From the NCBI GenBank assembly GCA_009925965.1, contig RFPW01000080.1, positions 1 to 8,710 of the forward strand: a DNA stretch of 8,710 nt, in the 5' to 3' direction. Below, piece after piece: positions 6,469 through 8,710 of the stretch; the stretch's first letter is position 1, and the number at the start of each line of letters is the position of its first letter. The notes beneath the pieces were generated by a model. That model did not search any database. It was not told where the DNA came from and worked only from the letters and a program-made list of their open reading frames with translations. The stretch comes from Betaproteobacteria bacterium (lineage in GTDB: Bacteria; Pseudomonadota; Gammaproteobacteria; Burkholderiales; Burkholderiaceae_E). The position numbers and the translations under genes are program-made.

Positions 6469-8577
6469 GTGCTGCGTAAATTTCCCTCCGAGTGGTTATT
6501 GCAACCTGCGCTTAGTGCCCAGGGGCAGGTCGATTTGCCCGGCAGCAAGAGTCTCTCGAACCGCTACCTGCTCTTGGCCGCGCTGTGCAGCGGGGTGACC
6601 GAGCTTCATGGCTTGCTCGAGTCCGACGACACCGCGGTCATGTTGGATTCACTCGAGCGTCTTGGTGTTCGGCTTGAGCGCCCAGCGCCCGGTGTCTTAA
6701 AGGTTTGGGGAGTAGCTGGGGCGTTCCCCAGGCTTTCCGCGGAATTGTTTGTTGGTAACTCCGGGCTGACGATTCGAACCCTGGTCCCCGCGGTGGCCGC
6801 TTCGCTATCTGCGAGCACGGATCCGCAGGCCGCGACCGGCACAGTGATCTTGTCCGGGGTGCCCCGAATGCACGAGCGCCCCATCGCCGACTTGGTGGAT
6901 GGCCTGTTAGCCCTTGGGGCCAGGATCGATTATCTGGGCGCACCGGGCTACCCGCCATTGCGGCTCAGGCATGCAGTCCTGCGCGCTGATCCGATTCGGG
7001 TCCGGGGCGATACGTCGAGCCAGTTTTTGACGGGTTTACTTCAGGCCGCTCCGCTGGTTCTCGGTTCAGGGCCTGATTCGGCATCGAAATCCCTCGTGAT
7101 CGAGATTGAGGGCGATCTCATTAGTCAGCCCTATGTCGGAATCACCCTCGCGTTGATGGCCCGGTTTGGGGTTCAGGTAGAACGCGAGGGATGGTCGCGC
7201 TTTGAGGTCCGTGGTGGCCAAAGCTATCGATCGCCAGGCTCGATTGCGGTCGAGGGCGACGCTTCAAGTGCCTCTTATTTTTTGGCGGCAGGTGCGATTG
7301 GTGGCGGTCCGGTTCGCGTTTGCGGCGTCGGCCAAAATAGCGTTCAAGGCGATGTTGCGTTCGCCCATGCGCTCGAGAAAATGGGTGCCCGGATTACCTG
7401 GGGCCCCGACTGGATCGAGGCGAAGGCGCCGGCAGACGGGCGGCACTTGCAGGGAATTGATCTCGACTGCGTCGAGATTCCGGACGCTGCGATGACGCTG
7501 GCCGCGTGCGCTTTACATGCAGAGGGTGCAACGCTTTTGCGCGGGATCGGATCTTGGCGGGTCAAAGAAACCGACCGTATCGCAGCGATGGCGACCGAAT
7601 TGCGTAAACTCGGCGCCCGCGTCAGTGAGGGGCCCGATTGGCTTCGGATAGACCCCCCGACCGCCTTGGTTGCCGCTTCAGTTGCGACCTACGATGATCA
7701 TCGGATGGCGATGTGTTTGTCGCTGGCCTCTCTTTCCAGCGGGCTTCGGGCGGGCGTTGCTGTGACGGTTATGGAGCCCGCCTGCGTGGCCAAGACCTTT
7801 CCGGATTTCTTTGATCGGCTGGCCGCCATCATTCAGCCGCTGAGTTCAGTGGTGATCTCTCAGAAGGGAGCCTCCCACGAGTTTCCTCCCCCGTCAGGCG
7901 GCAGTGTGCCCGTACTGACGATCGATGGGCCGACTGCGAGCGGCAAGGGGACCGTGGCGGCGGTCATCGCGCTGCAGTTGGGGTGGCACCTCTTGGACAG
8001 TGGCGCGCTTTATCGGGTGACCGCACTGGCCGCTCAGCAAGCCGGCGTCGATTGGGCTGACGAGGCCGCTGTGGCGAGGATTGCTTGCGTGCTGCCGGTA
8101 CGCTTTGACGCCGCTGGTTTGATCTTGCTGGATGGCCACGATGTGTCGACCATGATCCGCCATGAGTCGATTGGTGAAGGTGCTTCCCAAGTGGCCGCAT
8201 TACCCACCGTTCGGGCCGCGTTGTTGGAGCGCCAGCGCGCGTTTCGGATCGCTCCGGGCCTCATCGCTGACGGTCGCGATATGGGGACCGTGGTCTTCCC
8301 CGATGCCCAGGCCAAGATTTTTTTGCAGGCTAGTCCTCACGAACGGGCGATGCGTCGATACAAGCAGTTGATCGACAAAGGTTTTTCTGCTAACTTCGAT
8401 GACCTTTTGCAAGATTTGCATAGGCGTGATGCACGCGATTCACAACGTGCGGTCGCGCCAACCATTCCTGCTGAAGACGCGCATGTCCTTGACTCTACCG
8501 GCTTGACGGTTGATGAAACCGTTGCTGCCATCAGGGCGTTCATGGACGAGGTGGGTTTTCCCCGGCGCTCGATCTGA
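6469..8577 (+). CDS. aroA-cmk: Fused EPSP synthase (AroA) and cytidylate kinase (Cmk)
   Basis: One 702-residue frame carries two enzymes. Residues 1-455 are 3-phosphoshikimate 1-carboxyvinyltransferase (shikimate-3-P plus PEP to EPSP). Visible are LPGSKSLSNR at 23-32 with Lys27, RMHERPI, Ser183-Ser184-Gln185, GDASSASYFLAA, Asp339 in IPDAAMT, Lys366-Glu367 in WRVKETDR, DDHR at 409-412, and Lys442 in AKTFPD. Residues about 481-702 are CMP/dCMP kinase: P-loop GPTASGKGT at 487-495, DSGALYR from 510, DGRDMGTVVFPDA from 601, and the lid-like RRDARDSQRAVAP. A Pro/Ser/Gly-rich linker (about 456-480) joins them. Both halves look catalytically complete. Fusions of this kind are an annotated protein family in betaproteobacteria. 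Unusually, the PEP/glyphosate loop reads GNSGLTIRT (96-104) instead of GNAGTAMRP. A Shine-Dalgarno-like sequence and GTG at the domain boundary may allow Cmk to be made separately. rpsA is the expected next gene. Confidence 0.96.
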   Translation: MLRKFPSEWLLQPALSAQGQVDLPGSKSLSNRYLLLAALCSGVTELHGLLESDDTAVMLDSLERLGVRLERPAPGVLKVWGVAGAFPRLSAELFVGNSGLTIRTLVPAVAASLSASTDPQAATGTVILSGVPRMHERPIADLVDGLLALGARIDYLGAPGYPPLRLRHAVLRADPIRVRGDTSSQFLTGLLQAAPLVLGSGPDSASKSLVIEIEGDLISQPYVGITLALMARFGVQVEREGWSRFEVRGGQSYRSPGSIAVEGDASSASYFLAAGAIGGGPVRVCGVGQNSVQGDVAFAHALEKMGARITWGPDWIEAKAPADGRHLQGIDLDCVEIPDAAMTLAACALHAEGATLLRGIGSWRVKETDRIAAMATELRKLGARVSEGPDWLRIDPPTALVAASVATYDDHRMAMCLSLASLSSGLRAGVAVTVMEPACVAKTFPDFFDRLAAIIQPLSSVVISQKGASHEFPPPSGGSVPVLTIDGPTASGKGTVAAVIALQLGWHLLDSGALYRVTALAAQQAGVDWADEAAVARIACVLPVRFDAAGLILLDGHDVSTMIRHESIGEGASQVAALPTVRAALLERQRAFRIAPGLIADGRDMGTVVFPDAQAKIFLQASPHERAMRRYKQLIDKGFSANFDDLLQDLHRRDARDSQRAVAPTIPAEDAHVLDSTGLTVDETVAAIRAFMDEVGFPRRSI
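7896..7908 (+). promoter_or_regulatory. Possible internal translation start for the Cmk domain
   Basis: AGGCGG at 7896-7901 is followed after four bases by an in-frame GTG at 7906 (residue 480). It lies exactly where a free-standing Cmk would begin, six codons before the GPTASGKGT P-loop. The arrangement looks like the start region of an ancestral separate cmk gene. GTG and AGG-type strings are common in GC-rich DNA, so chance is a real alternative. Confidence 0.3.
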
Positions 8578-8710
8578 TCGTTTTTGACCACTGTTTGAAT
8601 GTTGACTCAAGGGTTCGCCGTCTCGCGGTGAACATTTTTATAACTCCGCCCTTACTTCAAATTTTGGGCGTGCGCCCCCCGGCCCCGCGCGGACAAGAGC
8701 TGCCAGGCCA
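8578..8710 (+). promoter_or_regulatory. Non-coding region after cmk, likely leader or promoter of the next gene
   Basis: No open frame with coding character is present between the cmk stop and the window edge. The stretch has an AT-rich patch with TATAAC at 8639-8644 that resembles a -10 box, although TTGACT at 8602-8607 is about 31 bases upstream and too far to be its -35. GC-rich, partly self-complementary sequence follows from 8646. In related genomes rpsA (ribosomal protein S1) follows cmk and has its own promoter, so I infer an rpsA promoter/leader. The rpsA start is not visible here. Confidence 0.35.
8646..8677 (+). repeat. Competing short inverted repeats downstream of cmk
   Basis: GGGCG at 8666-8670 can pair with CGCCC on either side: at 8647-8651 (14-base loop) or at 8673-8677 (2-base spacer). 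The two pairings exclude each other. No run of T follows, so it is not an intrinsic terminator. It may be structure in the leader of the downstream gene, or chance in GC-rich DNA. Confidence 0.35.

Noticed and set aside
6450..6479. A nine-residue mini-frame (MKKGTWRAA) whose ATG overlaps the tyrA stop and whose TAA lies just after the aroA GTG
   Set aside because: It has the look of a coupling peptide, but there is no ribosome binding site before its ATG, and a frame this short is expected by chance.
7866..7876. GGGAGCCTCCC palindrome in the AroA-Cmk linker
   Set aside because: The loop is only one base and it is within coding sequence; Pro/Gly codons explain its composition.
8570..8585. CGATCTGATCG followed by TTTTT at the cmk stop, as an intrinsic terminator
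   Set aside because: The palindrome leaves a one-base loop and the realistic stem is only three or four weak pairs, so it is not a credible terminator.

Overview
The window is a GC-rich chromosomal segment from a betaproteobacterium, most likely in or near the Burkholderiales. This rests on gene order (an OmpA-family gene divergent from gyrA, then pheA-hisC-tyrA-aroA-cmk, with rpsA expected next) and on the style of the proteins (GyrA, a bifunctional chorismate mutase/prephenate dehydratase, and an AroA-Cmk fusion). It is a housekeeping region. I see no mobile element, CRISPR array, tRNA, rRNA or phage gene.

Layout: 1-327 on the minus strand is the 5' part of an OmpA-family outer-membrane protein gene that runs off the left edge: signal peptide, a short domain with two cysteines, then an Ala/Pro linker. 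328-480 is a divergent intergenic region with a good extended -10 element just in front of gyrA. From 481 to 8577 five genes are packed on the plus strand: gyrA (481-3207), pheA (3246-4340), hisC (4421-5608), tyrA (5605-6453) and an aroA-cmk fusion (6469-8577). The gaps are 38, 80, -4 and 15 bp, so they are probably at least partly co-transcribed. 8578-8710 is non-coding, with an AT-rich -10-like patch and a GC-rich inverted repeat. It is probably the promoter/leader of the next gene, which lies outside the window.

How the genes work together: AroA makes 5-enolpyruvylshikimate-3-phosphate, the immediate precursor of chorismate. PheA turns chorismate into prephenate and then phenylpyruvate. 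TyrA oxidises prephenate to 4-hydroxyphenylpyruvate. The HisC-type aminotransferase can aminate these keto acids to Phe and Tyr, as well as acting in histidine synthesis. Cmk (CMP/dCMP phosphorylation) and GyrA (DNA supercoiling) are growth-linked neighbours.

The more interesting points are these: serC, which normally lies between gyrA and pheA in this cluster, is missing. aroA and cmk are one reading frame, yet a Shine-Dalgarno-like sequence and a GTG remain at the domain boundary. The EPSP synthase active-site loop carries Leu and Thr where glyphosate-sensitive enzymes have Thr and Pro. The gyrA promoter lies so close to the start codon that the mRNA may be leaderless. Three small in-phase or tandem duplications sit at gene edges. 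I found no convincing new biological system.
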